Assembly: GCA_014871385.1 (NCBI GenBank)
Contig: CM026426.1
Span: 66,983,692 to 67,047,691, forward strand
Source of the DNA: Ceratodon purpureus
Lineage: Eukaryota; Streptophyta; Bryopsida; Pseudoditrichales; Ditrichaceae
Reading direction: 5' to 3'
DNA: 64,000 nt
Shown in pieces: positions 62,673 to 64,000 of this stretch. The first letter of the stretch is position 1. Each line of letters opens with the position of its first letter. The translations under genes were made by a program, and so were the position numbers. The notes below the pieces were generated by a model. That model saw nothing but the letters and a program-made list of their open reading frames with translations. It had not been told where the DNA came from and made no database searches.

Positions 62673-63458
62673 AGGCATGTGCGGCCTAGGCGAAGATAAC
62701 GCAGAACTCCTGTTTCAAAACCTCTCGGTTCAGTCGATGCCGTAGATCTCAATTGCCGAATCTTGCTTCAGTGTTTTCTTCATTAGGATATCTCTGCAGT
62801 GTGGCCATCCTGAGCGAATACTCATCCGTGATGCGCATCATGGGAGGGAAGGGGCTGACTGTTACTACTCGAGCCACCTCCAGGTATCACACTTCCCTTC
62901 ATAAAACGTGAATCCTTTTTGACTGTTGTGAAAGGCTTTTGGATGCATGACTGAGGGTTTATCTGGAACTGCAGAAATACATCACTCGAAGGAGCCCAAC
63001 AGAGATTCGCATGTTCAGGGATCAGAGAAGGAGGGTGGTAAGCCATAGCTGCTCCTTACATTGAACACCATGTTAACATGCTTCACAAGTGATGCGTTCA
63101 TTTGTATGTGAAAACTAGTGCCGTATGCACTAGAAGTGGTTACTGAACATAAGTAGTGAGTATCAGTATTGGTAACATCCTGCTAGACAGCGATAACAAT
63201 CAGCGAGTGTGCAGTACTAGTCAGTTGAGTTTACAGTTGGACCCGTTTCTTTTTTTCTTTACTTCTTGACAGGTTCTCCAGATGTGGCAACGATCAAATC
63301 CGACTTTCATGTGGCGTGTCAACACAAAATCTGCAAACCCCCAAGAGTAAGTACGAACGCCTCGAGTTGCAAATGGGGAGGTTGGTGAGGCTTCCATGGT
63401 TATCTTCCGTCTCTTCCTCTGAATTTGGTTTCTATGAAAAGAATCAGAACAATGACAG
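62673..63458. other. Intergenic, no gene seen
   Basis: Short frames only. It separates the TNP2 gene from possible exons downstream on the same strand. Confidence 0.4.
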
Positions 63459-63869
63459 AAGGATTCCGCATCGTCATTGATGCCTGCGCTACAACTGTAC
63501 CTGACAGTGGCGTACAAATGACTGGGGGGATTCAGTTACATGGCGCACTCACAAAGGTGCGCTTCCAATATATTACACATCCATTCTGCAATAGACAGTA
63601 GCACTAGCTCAGACAGATTACATCATTCAGTATATGTATTCTATACTCCCAAATGTGCATAATGGTTTTTGGCTACTGTTTATCTTCCTTTATTGTTTTT
63701 TGCCTGTTGTATCCATCAGGATACGGTGGCTGCCACTTGGGGTGGGGGGTGCTATCTCTGATGACGGGTTACATTGATCCATCACTGTGGTACATGTCAA
63801 CTACATGGACAACCGGCAGAGTGGCCACAATTCACATCATGGGACAGGCGAAAGTGAATTTAGTTACAG
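63459..63869 (+). CDS. Possible exons of a third gene downstream of TNP2
   Basis: A possible exon at 63459-63556 (after AATGACAG, before AAG|GTGCGC) reads GFRIVIDACATTVPDSGVQ, then MTGGIQLHGALTK. A second at 63720-63869 (after ATCCATCAG, before ACAG|GTGATT) reads YGGCHLGWGVLSLMTGYIDP and later TGRVATIHIMGQAKVN. The order GG..LHG..K, then .LGWGV.., then a short hydrophobic strand loosely recalls the gene downstream of TNP2 in the first element (IGGVDVRAVGGSAKY; KLGFGIYL; CRAVVRGKCTN). The phases of the two exons do not fit each other simply, so the join is uncertain. Confidence 0.3.
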
Positions 63870-64000
63870 GTGATTCCCTCATCCTTCTATACTTACCATG
63901 GCCTTTCATTTCAAACCGTTTAGACATTGTTTACTACGTTATTACTCTTGGTAGATTCTGGTTAGAACTCTGTACTCACATTTCCGATTAATAATTAACA

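Larger units (their letters stand above)
51059..64000 (+). mobile_element. Second CACTA/EnSpm element, right end outside the window
   Basis: It contains the same divergent pair as the first element: TNPA-like gene on the minus strand, TNP2-DUF4218-DUF4216 gene on the plus strand, and probably more plus-strand exons after 63450. I could not find a CACTA terminus on the left between 50560 and 51059, so the left end is either diverged, lost, or interrupted by the 731-aa gene region. The given start is only the end of the TNPA-like coding region. Confidence 0.65.

Noticed and set aside
63100..63140. ACTAGTG/CACTAGAAG motifs as the right end of the second CACTA element
   Set aside because: They lack the TAGAAA extension in the right orientation and the element's downstream exons seem to continue past them.

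Overview
The window looks like plant (streptophyte) nuclear DNA dominated by transposable elements. Genes have GT-AG introns, both CACTA/EnSpm copies encode plant-type TNP2, DUF4218 and DUF4216 domains, and one gene has a TATA box. The LINE type and the unfamiliar gag-like and RING-like genes suggest a seedless plant or charophyte rather than a flowering plant, but I cannot name the organism. I saw no rRNA, CRISPR or bacterial feature, and no tRNA by eye. No ordinary host gene is certain.

Layout. 1-5242: decayed AT-rich LINE (ORF1, RT, truncated RNase H). 5420-7260: decayed unknown ORF and a tandem duplication. 7308-7374: perfect 21-bp inverted repeat. 7470-11143: GC-rich gene remnant with duplicated leader, minisatellite, coiled coil and RING-like finger. 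12269-13440: unrecognised minus-strand pseudogene. 18771-20132, plus a probable first exon at 45368-45693: pogo/Tigger-like (HTH + DDD) transposase pseudogene on the minus strand. This gene is split at its start codon by a complete CACTA element of about 25 kb (20133-45282) with matching ends and a CAT target duplication. 48364-50559: intact 731-aa gag-like coiled-coil protein. 51059 to beyond the window end: a second CACTA element.

The two CACTA elements share one plan. A multi-exon Transposase_24-type (TNPA-like) gene and a TNP2-DUF4218-DUF4216 transposase gene are transcribed away from each other from a central region, and further genes follow the TNP2 gene on its strand. The first element carries at least four unrecognised ORFs there (22261-29276). 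The second has an F-box-like ORF between the divergent genes. TNP2 is the presumed catalytic subunit and the TNPA-like protein the presumed end-binding partner.

Decay is instructive. The CACTA coding frames stay open over long stretches with intact splice sites but are interrupted by isolated in-frame TAG codons, while the pogo gene has TGA, TGA and TAG. These fit deamination of CAG and CGA codons in methylated, silenced DNA.
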